Positions 10,509-22,992 of a stretch of 64,000 nucleotides of DNA are shown in pieces; positions within the stretch are counted from its first letter, which is position 1; the number at the start of each line of letters is the position of its first letter. Source of the stretch: Adiantum capillus-veneris (Eukaryota > Streptophyta > Polypodiopsida > Polypodiales > Pteridaceae); assembly GCA_014529385.2 (NCBI GenBank), contig CM043950.1:66854935-66918934 (forward strand). The letters run 5' to 3'. The notes beneath the pieces are model-generated. The model ran no database searches, was not told where the DNA came from, and saw nothing but the letters and a program-made list of their open reading frames with translations. The position numbers and the translations under genes are program-made.

Positions 10509-10997
10509 TGTCACCGGACGGGCACCACGTGCCAACGGAAAAAAAAAAACTGAACAGACTTTTAGCACTTCAATAACAACTGAACTGAAAGAGATGCACA
10601 ACACACGAGATGGGGAGTGGCGGAGTTCCACCAGTGGCCCCAAACCTTGGCGCCCCTTTCGGTACTGAAGTATGCCTGGTGCCAAAAGCACTAGCGCCAA
10701 AAGCTACCAGCACGTTTCAACGCGAAATTCCGGATTCCATACAAGCTGCCACATCATCAGTTTTTATGCTTTGTGTGTGTGTGTGTTGGCCCCGCTTTAA
10801 GTTTTAATGCCTTTAGGTCACTTAGGCCCCATCGGACGGGGTCCCATAAGTTGGTGGGAACTCTCCTTGAAAAATAGGCCACTCGGCAAGACTTTGCAAG
10901 TTGATAAAACTTCTTTTGTTGCTTCTACTTCTTCACTTAGGGTTTAGGCTTCTTGGCCGGGATCTGTAGGTTGGCTTGGTTCTACAATGACTTGACA
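10509..10997 (-). repeat. Degenerate LTR (minus-strand element)
   Basis: Bounded approximately by TGTCACCGG and ...CTTGACA. It contains the shared LTR block GGCCCCAAACCTTGGCGCC (10636-10666) seen in the LTRs of families B, C and D. Just outside, C/T-rich sequence (about 11013-11036) would be the polypurine tract on the minus strand. It is followed by a GTAATCG/CGATTAC inverted repeat (11039-11056), as in element D. Confidence 0.55.
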
Positions 10998-11123
10998 CAT
11001 CAGTAGTTTGTTCCATCCTTCCTTCTTGAAAGAAAGTAATCGTCCGCGATTACAGCATATTTGCAAAACAACTCAAGTTAGCTCAAAAATTTCCGAAGGT
11101 CATTCTGAGGGACAATCATTTTT

Positions 11124-11335
11124 CTCATTCCAAATTGGAGCCTTGATTTCTTGGGTCATTGGTTTCCCAGAAGAATCTCATTCAATAAGGAGTCTCATTC
11201 CAAATTGGAGCTCTTGATATCCTGGGTTGTTGGTTTCCTAGAAGTATCTCATCCAATAAGGAGTCTCATTCCAGATCGGAACTCTTGATATCCTGGGTGA
11301 TTGGCTTCCCAGAAGTATCTCATCCAATAAGGAAT
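11124..11335. repeat. Tandem repeat, three ~70-bp units
   Basis: Three consecutive copies of a unit containing CATTCCAAATTGGAGCTCTT, TCCTGGGT and TCTCATCCAATAAGGA. They begin near 11124, 11193 and 11263 and diverge by a few bases each. The position next to a polypurine tract suggests the 3' non-coding region of an LTR element. Confidence 0.75.
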
Positions 11336-11412
11336 AATCAGTGGTTGGCACATCACAATGCAACACAAATGCTCACATATACCTATTACACGACATAGAA
11401 ACATAAAGCCGC

Positions 11413-11763
11413 CGATGAACACTCCTCTAGCATAACCTAACAAGGTCCGGGTCAGGAGATATTCAACGACTCCCTCATCACTCCTCTCACATAACCTAAA
11501 AAGGTCCGGGGCGAGAGATATAGAGGCCTTTTACAACGAAACGCCCCCCAGACCGCAGCCTGCGTCGTTTGGAGGTGTTGAGAGTAACCACTGCTCAGAC
11601 TTCTTAATACTCCCTCGCAAATAACCATCCAGGTCCAAGCGATGAGTAACAACAACAATACTCCCCCCCTAAATAACCACAAGGGTCCGGGCCATGAGTA
11701 AAAACAACACTTTTCAAACATTCAATACTACCCCCGCAGATAACCACAAGGGTCCGGGCCGTC
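11413..11763. repeat. Five degenerate tandem units (AACC..AAGGTCCGGG motif)
   Basis: Units with ACTCC...ATAACC.AAGGGTCCGGGCC.GAGTA begin near 11413, 11476, 11604, 11658 and 11723. The last three are closest to each other. Probably part of the same LTR-element 3' non-coding region as the repeats just upstream. Confidence 0.65.
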
Positions 11764-12239
11764 CAGAGTATTTATATTTAGAATGTGTTTATTATCCCAA
11801 AGTTTATTTTTTAGCATGAATATTACTCTGATTGGAAGGCGTGAATACTCTTCTGATTAGGAGGCCATAACCCCTTCTGATCCAAGTGACTCGTCCCCCC
11901 ATCATTCTTATCAGTATTTGTTTCTTTACTAGATTAGTGAAGCTCCATATCCACTTGCTCTCTTTTTTTAAAGAAAAAATTAAGCCATAAAGTAAAGAAG
12001 CCTAAAATAAATTTATTTCGTAGTTCAAGAGTATCAAATTAGCTTTTGTTTGTTTTTTAGGACAAATATAGTTTATACCCATTAAGGTTTATGGAATCCA
12101 ACCTTCCCAAGTTTGTATCACTTACCTTAATTATACATCTTTGAGCAAACCAAGTGGCAAAGAATCATTACTGTAGACGCAGTATCAAGCCAGACCGAAT
12201 GCCAAATAATGGAGTAAAATGGAGTAAAAAGGAATAGAT
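11764..12239. other. Unassigned stretch
   Basis: AT-rich sequence without an open frame or terminal repeats that I can recognise, lying between the tandem repeats and LINE copy T2. Confidence 0.4.
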
Positions 12240-13868
12240 GCCTTCATGGGCCAATACACTTTTACTTCGGAGACTGATTCTCTCTGCATAGATGGTATCT
12301 ACAAAAGCTTATGTATAGAGGATCCAGAGAGACCTATAGGGGAGCTCACAAATATTTCAACAAAGACACTACAGGATGCAACAATAGAGGCATACCCACA
12401 CACTCAGCCTCGGTAGCGATACGGCGTTCTGGGAGCATACCCCAGAATAGCTAGTATGATGAGTAGTGTAGAGAGACCAGAGCCGGACTTCAAAGGGAGG
12501 TACTTCTAGGAGTCGTTACTCACAAGCAATCACGGATTGCTTCTCGGCGTTTGGTACGACAGAAGAAGAGGGCTTTTCTAGCTCGACTAGAGCAAGATTT
12601 ATATCAGTTGTTTTTGAGCCGAGATTTAGGCGACGCATGGCGACTCTTCCATGAACACTCTCCCCCACCAGTCATCACTTCTATGGAGGTATGGGGTCAG
12701 TATGCATCATCCCTCTACACAGTCTCGGGGTAGCCACCTCTTCCAGACCCGCCAGAGCCGTACCCACACACATGTGCTTTCTTTACCGCAGAGATAATAA
12801 AGAAAGCCAATGACAAAATGAAGACCAAGAGAGCATATGATCATGATCGCTTGGTAAAAGAGCATTTTATACATGCCAGAGATCTGCTTGCAGAGCTTCT
12901 AGCAATGATGTTCAACAGTGCCACGTGTGAGGGCCTACCTAATACTTGGAGTTTGTCCACTATCGTACCTATCTTCAAGTCGGGGGATCCTATGGAGCTT
13001 GGGAACTGCCGCACTATCATGATTGGAAACACATTGGCACGGTCGTACGCATCCATCCTTGAGCAGCAGTTAAGTAGATGGGTAGAGAGAGAGGGTGTAC
13101 GCGTAGCAGGACAGGTGGGTTTCAGAAGAGGTTTCTCACACACAGAGCCATTATTGAGGAGGGGAGATCACGTGGAGACGGCTCTATTGTTTCTTTGTGG
13201 ATTTCCACAAAGCCTTCAATACAGTGCTCAAAGCTAGATTGATGTGCACACTGCAGGAGATGGCAGTACCCAAAGAGTTGATTCGGGGGATCATGGGTCT
13301 ATACAAGTAATGGGGCATGTACGCACTCCAGAGGGGATTTCTTATTTAGTTCACTCCACTATTGTGGTGAAACAAGGCTGCCCACTATCTCCTGCACTAT
13401 TTGGCATGTATGTGGATAAGGTTGTTAACTACATTGAGAGGGATGGTGATAAGAGGAGCACAATTGGCAGGGACATGGATCCCACTATTGTTATATGCTG
13501 ATGATATTGGGTTGATTTCTGACTCCCGGAGGGGATGCGACATCATTTAGATGTTTAGCACACATTTGCCCACGATAGTGGACTGTCTGTTAACCTGGGG
13601 AAAACCAAGGTTATGATGTTTAACACCACACCACAGTGGGTCAGGAGGTCAGTGCCCACTTGGAGTATACAGATGCATACACCTATCTTGGGGTAGTCTT
13701 CAATGGACCGGTGTTTTCATTGAGGAGAGCAGCACAAACTAGATTGACGAGAGCTTATGCAGCCTTGGGAGGATTGGAGAAGATGTGTTCGCGGGTTCAG
13801 TTTTAGGAACCTCGAACAAAGCTGTGGCTTTTCAACACTTTGGTGGCTTCAGCTATGCTTTATGGGGT
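12240..13868 (+). pseudogene. LINE family T ORF2 fragment, copy T2
   Basis: Collinear with copy T5 ORF2 from the post-endonuclease linker to past the RT. Segments seen: the PQN.WYD.EC region near 12436, KKRAFLARLEQDLYQLF (12560s), a finger-domain part (STIVPIFKSGDP, NCRTIMIGNTLARSYA, 12950-13060), motif B (VKQGCPLSPALFGMYVD, about 13366) and YADDI (about 13495). Many stops and indels break it, including a deletion around motif A and a frame change just before YADD. It stops at CTATGCTTTATGGGGT, where a family-C LTR begins four bases later. Confidence 0.82.
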
Positions 13869-13871
13869 GGG

Positions 13872-15211
13872 TGTCACCAGGAGGTGTATTTTTCCTGTTG
13901 CCTTTCGTAAATAAGTACTAGATATTTTTATTTATTTTATTTTTACTTGTTTTCCCCGGAACCCTTGAAAAGGTGCAAGTGGACATTGCATGGCCAGTGT
14001 GAAACGGCTGTGGCCGAATAGGTTTCTCACAGTGGGAGTCTGGGTCGGTCAGTCTGGCACTGGTCGGGCCAGTTAGCACTGAATTCTGATGAGTATGGAA
14101 GCCTGTATGCGCCAAATGAAGTTTGGGCCACTCGGAAAGTCACTTATAACTTTATAAGTTAGTGGGAACTAGAGAATTAACTCAAAAGGGGCAAACTGGA
14201 CACATGGCGGCTCCAGGCAGTTTTGCCACTTCCAGCATGAAGAGGGGGCGCCCAATTTGAGAGAGGAGGCTGATTTTGAACACAAGTGAGCTACAGTGTG
14301 TGTGTGAGTAGTGGGTGCAGGTCTACAGCTTTAATGGAAAGCTTGCCTTCTCCTCTATCTCATGTAGCGCGGTGACTTGCTCTCGTGCATCTCTCTCTCC
14401 CCTTTGGCACATATGGTAATGCCCCACTAGTTGGGCTACTCAGTTGAACATGTACAGTTCTGGGGCTTTATGCGCGTTTGCCAAGGCAAGAGCCTTTTGA
14501 ACAAGAACCGGATTAGCTAATTGCTAATCCCCCACAGGTACGCACAGTTCCATCGCGAAAGATTGCGAGTTCGGAGAGTTTTCTCGCGTGAAAAATCGTC
14601 CAATTCATAGGGGAACTGTCCCATTGCGTGCGGGAGCCCTTGGGACACGCGTAGGTGTGTTCACTCCGCTAAAAACGATCCGAAACAGCGAATTACAGCC
14701 TGCAGTGTTTTTCTGCAGGTTTAGGGTTTCGTACCTAAACTACAAGGGAACACCGGGGGAGCCTCGTGAGAGCCTTGGGATGCGTGTACAGGCTTTTGGG
14801 CACCCGACAGTGAAAAACAGGGAATGACAGCCCGCTGAATTTCTGTGACAGCTCACCAGAAAGCTTCCAGATAGAGAGGGAATCCGTCCTAGACAGGTTC
14901 TTTTGACCTACAGGGGTTTTTGCGCCGTTATGCTGCTAAAATCAGGTCGAAAACCTGCGTTTTCAGCCCTCGCCAGGTTTGGACAGCTTTGTGAAAGCTT
15001 GTGCGAAGTGGTCGGATCGTCTACCTTAATTTGAATAAAGAAATACCGAAAGGGGCGCCAGTCTTTGGGGCCTACAGGGTGTCAGTCTCGTGTGCGCAGT
15101 GACATTCTAGTCGCTGGATGCAACTGTTTTCTCTTCCCTTCTCAGTGCTCTGTGTAAAGTTAATAGGTAATTGAAATAGTACCGCCCTCTACGTTGTACA
15201 GGCTGGTTATA
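13872..15211 (+). repeat. Family-C LTR, plus orientation
   Basis: Starts TGTCACCAGG and corresponds to the reverse of the LTRs at 22993-24695 and 25557-27154. It contains AATAAAG (15034) and the shared LTR block (15039-15072). It ends just before TGGTTCCATCGACGGGA (15212-15228), the primer-site equivalent of element C. The LTR sits next to T2 and upstream of a gag start. No second LTR of this copy is found. Confidence 0.75.
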
Positions 15212-15228
15212 TGGTTCCATCGACGGGA
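15212..15228 (+). other. Primer-binding site of family-C element
   Basis: TGGTTCCATCGACGGGA immediately follows the LTR and matches TGGTTCCATTGCCGGGA at the same place in element C (25540-25556, minus). It is not the initiator-Met site used by B and D. It begins TGG, as tRNA-primed sites do, but I cannot assign the tRNA with confidence. Confidence 0.6.
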
Positions 15229-15296
15229 TAGTCACTTTTTCTTCAAAAAGTGCAGCGTGGATTGTTGTGGGTGAAAGTAACACAGAGCTTGTCGTT

Positions 15297-15650
15297 ATGG
15301 CAGAAAAGAGAGACCAAGTACCTGAAGAGGGATCTTCCACACATGGCACGGAGAAAATTCCTTCAACTCTTCAAGAAGAGGACAGGTTGTTTAGAACTCA
15401 ACTGCGTTGCTGCATGGACATGTTTTAGCAGTTGGCTAACAACCCAAGGATGCAGGAGTTCTTACAGGCTCCGACACAGGGTTTTCAGCCTCCTACACAG
15501 GGCATGACTGAGCCGTTGCAGGAAAAGGAGATTTCCAATGCGCAGAGGACTCATGATGCTCAAGGGAAAGCCCATGTGGTTGAGCAACTAGCGGTGTCCA
15601 ATGATCCAAAGCAACTTGCTTTAGCTGGACAGGAACCAATTGTGAACGGG
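15297..15650 (+). pseudogene. Family-C gag N-terminus, fused downstream to LINE RT
   Basis: ATG at 15297 gives MAEKRDQVPEEGSSTHG, related to MADKTDDIKEEGSSS at the same distance from the primer site in element C. A TAG at 15426-15428 interrupts it. The frame then reads QLANNPRMQEFLQAPTQGFQ and continues, without a stop, into LINE sequence at about 15650. Gag of LTR elements packages RNA; here only an N-terminal piece remains. The join to LINE T3 is probably an insertion or deletion breakpoint. Confidence 0.6.
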
Positions 15651-17707
15651 ACTACCCGAGTCCTGGAGATTATCTACTATCGTACCTCTTTTCAAGGCAA
15701 GGGACCCACGGTACCAGGGAACTACCGTACTATTATGATAGGGCACACATTGGCACGGTTGTATGCATCCATTCTTGAACAGCAACTGAGTAAATGGGCA
15801 GAAAATGAGGGCATACGAGCAGCAGGACAGGCTGGGTTCAAAAGGGGTTTCTCCACTTTGGACCATATTCTTACACTCAGAGCCATTATTGAGGAGGGTC
15901 GGGCACATGGGAGACGGATGTATTGTTGCTTTGTGGACTTCCGCAAGGCATTTGACACAGTGCCGAGGGCCAGATTGATGCACAGGCTACTGAAGTTGGG
16001 AGTACCCACAGAGATCATATGGGGGATCATGGCTTTATACGGCTCAGTGATTGGCCAGGTACGCACTCCTGAGGGGATTTCTGACATTGTTCATTCCACT
16101 ATTGAAGTGAAACAGGGGTGTCCTTTGTCCCCTACACTTTTTGGTATGTATGTAGATGAGGTCTCTGACTACATTGACAGAGAGGGTGACAGAGGCAGGG
16201 ACATGGATCCCTTTATTATTATATGCTGATGATATTGTGTTAATGTCAGAGTCGCCAAAGGGCATGCAAAGACATTTGGATGCATTGCACAACTTTGCAG
16301 AGGATAGTGGACTGTCTGTGAACCTTGGTAAAACCAAGGTTATGGTGTTTAACACCACACCACAGTGGGTCAAGAGATCGGCACCTACACTCGTATATGG
16401 CCAGGACACTGTGGAGTACACAGATGAATATACATATCTGGGGGTGGTATTCACGGGACCGAGGTTTACCCTGAGGAGAGCAGCAGAGACTAGACTATCC
16501 AGAGCCTATGCGGTATTAGGAGGGCTAGAGAGGATGTGTTCGCAGGTTCAGTTTCAAGAACCACGAACAAAACTATGGCTCTTTGATACTTTGGTTGCTT
16601 CAGCTATGCTTTATGGGGTCCAAGTTTGGGGACCATCTGTGAATCATGACAGTTGGAGGAACATGGAGAGACCCTTGGTATTTATGATATCCCGGATGAT
16701 TAGAGCCAAGGCTTCTGTACCACATGCGATTATTCGAGCGGAGGTAGCCGCCCCTCCTATAGAGATTGAGGCTCTTACCAGATCAGTGTCCTTTATGCAC
16801 AGTCTATGGGATACACATAGAGGCAGATATACTAGACTGGCTCTTGAGTCCTCTAGACAGTTAGCGATGCAAGGAGATGCATCATGTTGGTATGCACAGA
16901 TGACCTCATGGTTTCAGAGACATGGTTTCAGCATATGGATAGATTGCCTCCGTTTCAGTACTCCCTGGACGCACCTCCCTGCCAGTCACACGGACGGAGA
17001 TCACTAGACTCATTCGTCAGGATCTTGTACAGTTGGACACCAGGAGGACATGGGTAGAGCCGATACAGGAGTTGGGCACGAAGATGGCTTTCTACAAAGA
17101 GCACCTTCTCCAACTTTCAGGGGATGGGTTTGTGACTCGTCCGAACTACATGGACACTCATTTATCTCATGGTCTGCGATGTGCTATTGGTCAGATTCGC
17201 ACATCCTCACACCAGCTGGAGATTGAGACGGGTAGATTCAGAGGGATACCACCAGAGTCTAGGATATGTCAACTATGCGGTAGAGAGCCAGAGACAGAGC
17301 TACACTACATATGCCACTGCACTGTGTATTATGAGATACGAGGGCGCTTCCATTGCTTATTCAGGGAGGGTTTTGGACCCCTAGATAGAGTCATGAGATA
17401 TCAGGACCAGAGATGCCTTGGCTTATATCTACTTGAGCTACACCGACATAGAGACAGTCTGTTGGGGAGACATGGAGTACGACAGTCGCAGAGACAGATC
17501 ACAGATTTCTTTGGATCGAGGGAACCAAGAGACCAACCACGAGCACAGGGTTGTACCCACATTCATACCAGAGGCACCCTCATTGACAGGGCGATTGAGC
17601 TCGGGAGATCGAGACGACTACGACCGAGACACAGGAGCACACTACATCGACGAAGACTTCAGCAGAGGATCAGAGGCATTCTAGCACGACACCCAAATTG
17701 TCATTGA
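15649..17707 (+). pseudogene. LINE ORF2: reverse transcriptase to C-terminal zinc/PIP-like region (copy T3)
   Basis: RT motifs in order: NYRTIMIGHTLARLY, motif A CFVDFRKAFDTV (about 15930-15965), motif B VKQGCPLSPTLFGMYVDEV (about 16108-16165) and motif C YADDIVL (about 16222-16242). Then a zinc motif CQLC ... HYICHC (about 17268-17325), the PIP-like QRQITDFF (17489-17512) and an Arg-rich tail to 17707. Three frame breaks are seen: near 15700, just before YADD (about 16195) and near 16933. RT, the shared catalytic Asp residues and the zinc domain are recognisable. The endonuclease is absent. Such an ORF2 performs target-primed reverse transcription in intact elements. Confidence 0.85.
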
Positions 17708-17843
17708 GGGCCTATTCTACATTTTCACATTTCACATTTCACACTTCATTTCAGTTTTCATTTTTATTTTTACTTTCAGTACTTTTTGTACTTGTACTTC
17801 AGACATTGTATTAGATTCACCACTTTGTATCTGATGGTCTCAT

Positions 17844-17872
17844 AGGTCATTTTGGCCTTTTGAAGACGTTAA
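17844..17872 (+). other. LINE T3 3'-terminal hairpin and ACGTTAA block
   Basis: AGGTCA-TTT-TGGCCT (17844-17858) forms a 6-bp stem, preceded by TCTCAT and followed by ACGTTAA (17866-17872) and CATTT repeats. It is the same arrangement as in T1 and T5. Confidence 0.65.
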
Positions 17873-17892
17873 TATATCATTTCATTTCATTC

Positions 17893-19562
<1,670 letters not shown>

Positions 19563-19990
19563 GCTGTATGACTTTATGAAATGGAATTCCGGATAATATG
19601 AAACTGATTTGTTCTTGACTTGTTTAAGTGCAGGAACTGATAGACGAAATGAGTGTAGCATTTTGGTCTGAATGATCTCGATACACATGGTTGCAATAGG
19701 GATTAGTCAATCGGGCATCTATGAGGTCTTGAGTGGATCTAGATGCGATTGCTAGTTGCATTGTTGATAAATCATGGTCTGAGATTCGAATGAATATTAA
19801 ATGTGATTTGTCATGTGATGTCCTATGATGTCAAGTATGTCGTGTGATGTGACTCTCGATTGGTACGAGCGCTAGAAGTGTGTTCCTAGTGGGTCGGTAC
19901 TAACAGTCAGTGTCTGCTAAGACAGTTTATGGCTTCTGTCTGTTTTGTAGTCGTAATTGAGGGCGGTATGTCACAAACTGGTGACGTGGC
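19563..19990 (+). repeat. 3' non-coding end and LTR start of a D-like gypsy element
   Basis: The sequence is the reverse complement of about 27925-28380 in element D: CTGTATGACTTTATG, the CTGCACTT/AAGTGCAG segment, then AATTGAGGGCGGTA as polypurine tract and TGTCACAAACTG as LTR start (19969). The similarity fades after about 22 bp of LTR. It is joined on the left to truncated LINE T4. Confidence 0.7.
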
Positions 19991-20936
19991 TACCCAGTAG
20001 ATCTGACGTGTCGATTTCAAGTGGTAAGTGTCTGTCCACCCAAGATGGTGGTGTCTTCTCTGGGAATGTCGGAATCCCATATGCCATGAGCATGGCCGTA
20101 TCTCTTGTAAACGCCTCTAATGAGTGGATAGGTGTGCCCATAGCAAACCACAAGTCACCAATCCCTCTAGAGTGTGCAACCGCCGAATGATGGTTGAAAT
20201 GAATGGATCTCCCAAGGATCGTACGCCCGTAGATGACCAAGCCGCTGTCGAAGATACCATGTACTGCAGTAGTCACTGAGAGATCGCATGGACCTCCACC
20301 GAATGGTGTCCTAGCAGGAGGTAACCTCATCCTCTGTAAAAAACACAAACCTTGTGGCTGCTATCCACCCAAAAACACAACTGCGAGGTGATGAAAACAC
20401 TGCTGTCCAGCGATTTTCAGTGTGCTCGTACGCTCCCGGCAAGGTCCAAAGCAGTGCAGAGGGTGTGGGGGAGGGTTTATTTCTATGTGCACAGCTGTCG
20501 AAGAGCTGAAAACGGAGAAAACAGCAGTGGTGTATGGCTGAAATCTGGTGGAAAAGGAGAGGAACCGGACCGGCAAGGCACCGGATGCCAAGCCGGTGTG
20601 GAAGGCAAGATCCAAGTGGGTGAGAAGCTAAGCGCTGCCCCCCTCCGCTGATAATTCTGATGCTCCCAAAAACGCAGATGGGCTGCAAAAACGCTGATGG
20701 AGGGAGGGGTTTTTCGGCGACGGATGGTGCCCAAAAGGGTAGAGCTAGGCAGCCAAGAGGTGATCGCCCTGTGTGAATGCAAAACGGAGATGGAAACTGA
20801 GTTCTCCGCGATAGAAGTGCTCCAAACTCCATCACTAGCCTAGCTGATGCAAAAACGCTAGCAGATCAAGCACATCAAAAACGCTGGCTGATCTAATCTT
20901 GAGAGGAAGAACGTGATGCAGAAGCGCCCTCAATGC
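19991..20936 (-). other. Probable internal leader of a minus-strand LTR element, not recognised
   Basis: Lies downstream (minus strand) of the LTR at 20952-21331 and its primer site. Several frames are open (20311-20835, 19971-20348 minus) but none shows a Gag, protease, integrase or RT motif that I recognise. Many 'AAAACGC' and 'GATGCAAAA' words recur (20670-20930). Left as unassigned. Confidence 0.35.
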
Positions 20937-20951
20937 TGGCGACTGATACCA

Positions 20952-20987
<36 letters not shown>

Positions 20988-21330
20988 CCACAAACGCAAG
21001 ATATGGTGAAGAGGGGGCGATCAACCCCCCATGACTACCATGAGCAAAAGACCCTCAGTAAATCAGTATATGATGGAAGTGGGTATCCCCCTGGCCCCAT
21101 AAATAGGTGCCCAAGGGGAGGTAGGGCAAGGCTTGATAAAAATCCCCACGACCCAACATAAAAATGATATTTGGAAATATATCAGGGCGCCCGGACAAAT
21201 GTGGGCGGCTAGCCCCAAATTCGCGCGGCCGGACCAGGTACAACCTAGACTATGGGTGGCCAGCCCGGAGACATACTAGCCGTACATGTATTCCTTAGAC
21301 CTGTGAAGCAGCAGAGTAGTGTAAGTCTAA

Positions 21331-21331
<1 letters not shown>
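20937..21331 (-). repeat. LTR with primer-binding site, minus orientation
   Basis: On the minus strand the LTR starts TGTTAGACTTACAC (21331) and ends in a (CT)n tract and CTCACA (20952). TGGTATCAGTCGCC follows (20937-20951), resembling the initiator-Met primer site. This is a third LTR that carries a CT/GA microsatellite (20954-20983). No partner LTR was found. Confidence 0.6.

Positions 21332-21410
<79 letters not shown>
21332..21410. repeat. (CT)n(TA)n compound microsatellite
   Basis: CT units at about 21333-21360 followed by 25 TA units at 21361-21410, just outside the LTR. Confidence 0.97.
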
Positions 21411-21412
<2 letters not shown>

Positions 21413-21560
21413 TATATGCCATGAGAACAAAGTAGGAAGTTACCAAGTGGCTTTAGTTATAATGTGTGATAACTCATCTTGTGAAGCAAACACAAATGGA
21501 ATATGAAATTCTACTAGCTTTACAATAGAAAAGGTTGCTATGAACTTGAAGATAACTTAC

Positions 21561-21690
21561 ATTTTGGCATGAATTGTAGCGAGGCTGAGCTGCAATCGAC
21601 CAAAAGCCATATGAGAAGAGGAATTATCTGTTGCCGAGAGGAAGGAAAGACCTTGTTGTAAAATCCTCATGGCTTCTGAGTAAGAAGGCT
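21561..21690 (-). pseudogene. Orphan exon, TPR-like, with splice sites
   Basis: On the minus strand TTGTTACAG precedes and AT|GTAAGTT follows a 130-bp open segment that reads SYSEAMRILQQGLSFL ... MAFGRLQLSLATIHAKM. The helix pattern (A-x-L-x-x-A-like spacing) recalls tetratricopeptide repeats such as those of kinesin-light-chain-related proteins. No flanking exon could be joined, so this may be a captured or stranded host exon. The strong donor and acceptor are the main evidence; the function is a guess. Confidence 0.4.
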
Positions 21691-21975
21691 CTGTAACAAT
21701 GATGGTCGTAAACAAAAAATAACTCATAAGATAAACATTTAGGCACAAACTAAAACTCATTTCTCTCAAAGATCTGCAAATGCATATTCTTTGTGAACAC
21801 AAATTAGATAGTAGGCTGAAATTTATAACAAGCATAATATACCTAGACCTCCACATAAAACTCTCAACTCTTACTTGTCCCAATGTGGCTGATCAGCCTC
21901 TCATACCAGCAAAAACTTAACATCTAAACTCCATGACTTCAAGACATCTAAATAGTGTAAAGCCTACGTTTCTAC

Positions 21976-22202
21976 CCTTGAGTATGCTTGGTGATATAAT
22001 ATACCTAGATGAATCCAGGATAAGCCCAGATTCACCCAGAAAGGAAAGTGCAAGGTATAGACCCATGGTAGTCACCCACAAGACAATATAACCATCAGCT
22101 CCATCATGCATAGTATTGACTAAATACCACGACATCCCCACTAACGTCGTCAGTGCCCAATAGTGGGTGTAGAGTACTAACATATGCTCCTAGACACAAC
22201 AG

Positions 22203-22246
<44 letters not shown>

Positions 22247-22565
22247 CATACATCAACACAAAGTTCAACGTACTGAGTTTCTGTCATGACTCCGAAGATC
22301 AAGGGCAGACTCAGCCATAATGAAGCCTAGCACTAAAGAAGCATTAAATCGGAAAAATTAGCACAAAAATGAGGTAGTTGATAGGGCATACGTATTACAC
22401 ACCACAAAAGATAGAAAGAATTAGCACAATATCCACTGGTTGTAACTCGAACGAAAACTTCACAATGTGAAGTCTGCATGTCCGCTATACGACTAAAAAA
22501 TATACCTAGATGAATCCAAGATAAGCCCAGATTCTTAAGTATGCTTGGTGGTATAATGTTGAAGT
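21976..22565. repeat. Rearranged duplicated segment
   Basis: ATACCTAGATGAATCCA(G/A)GATAAG occurs at about 22000 and 22502. AGTATGCTTGGTG(A/G)TATAAT occurs at about 21981 and 22537. The order of the two blocks is swapped between copies, so the duplication was followed by rearrangement. The segment 22070-22170 also contains the peptide-like match to 8859-9137. Confidence 0.55.
22204..22243. repeat. (CA)n microsatellite
   Basis: About 20 uninterrupted CA units. Confidence 0.97.
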
Positions 22566-22689
22566 GATAGTCCACCATAGAATTTGTAACGTCAAATGCA
22601 ATGGTAGCCTTTGTTAAAGTTTGTCACCTCTTTGATCAGTCTTGGCAGAGTTGCTTGTGTCCCAATAGCTAATTGTAGAAAGTGGGGGC

Positions 22690-22758
22690 AGTACAAGCTT
22701 TGACACTCCAAGCGAGATAAATAGCAACACACGAACAAAAACTGCAAAATCACTGAAC

Positions 22759-22809
<51 letters not shown>

Positions 22810-22992
22810 ACACGGCACACGATGGAGTTCCACCCCAAATGCACTGGCCCCAAAGACTGGCACCCCTGCCGGTATTTCTACATTATTGAGTCGTGAAGAT
22901 ACAACTCCTTAAAGTGATCTTCCCTCGGACTTTGCGTCCAGATGCTCTACAAAGTGAGGCCCTAGGGTCCTTTATAAACAGTACAAGGGTTG
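22690..22992 (-). repeat. B 3' LTR, first piece
   Basis: AGTACAAGCTTTGACACTCC matches the intact LTR start TGTTACAAGCTTGGACACTCC with small changes. It includes the (GA)n tract (22763-22807), the shared LTR block (22846-22879) and TTTATAAACAGTACAAGGG (TATA-like on the minus strand). It ends at AAGGGTTG, where element C is inserted. Confidence 0.85.

Noticed and set aside
15107-15349. Minus-strand gene in the LTR/leader of the family-C copy
   Set aside because: It is the shadow of the LTR end, primer site and gag start on the plus strand.
19971-20835. Several minus- and plus-strand frames of 80-174 codons
   Set aside because: No recognisable motif; mutually overlapping frames in an LTR-element leader.
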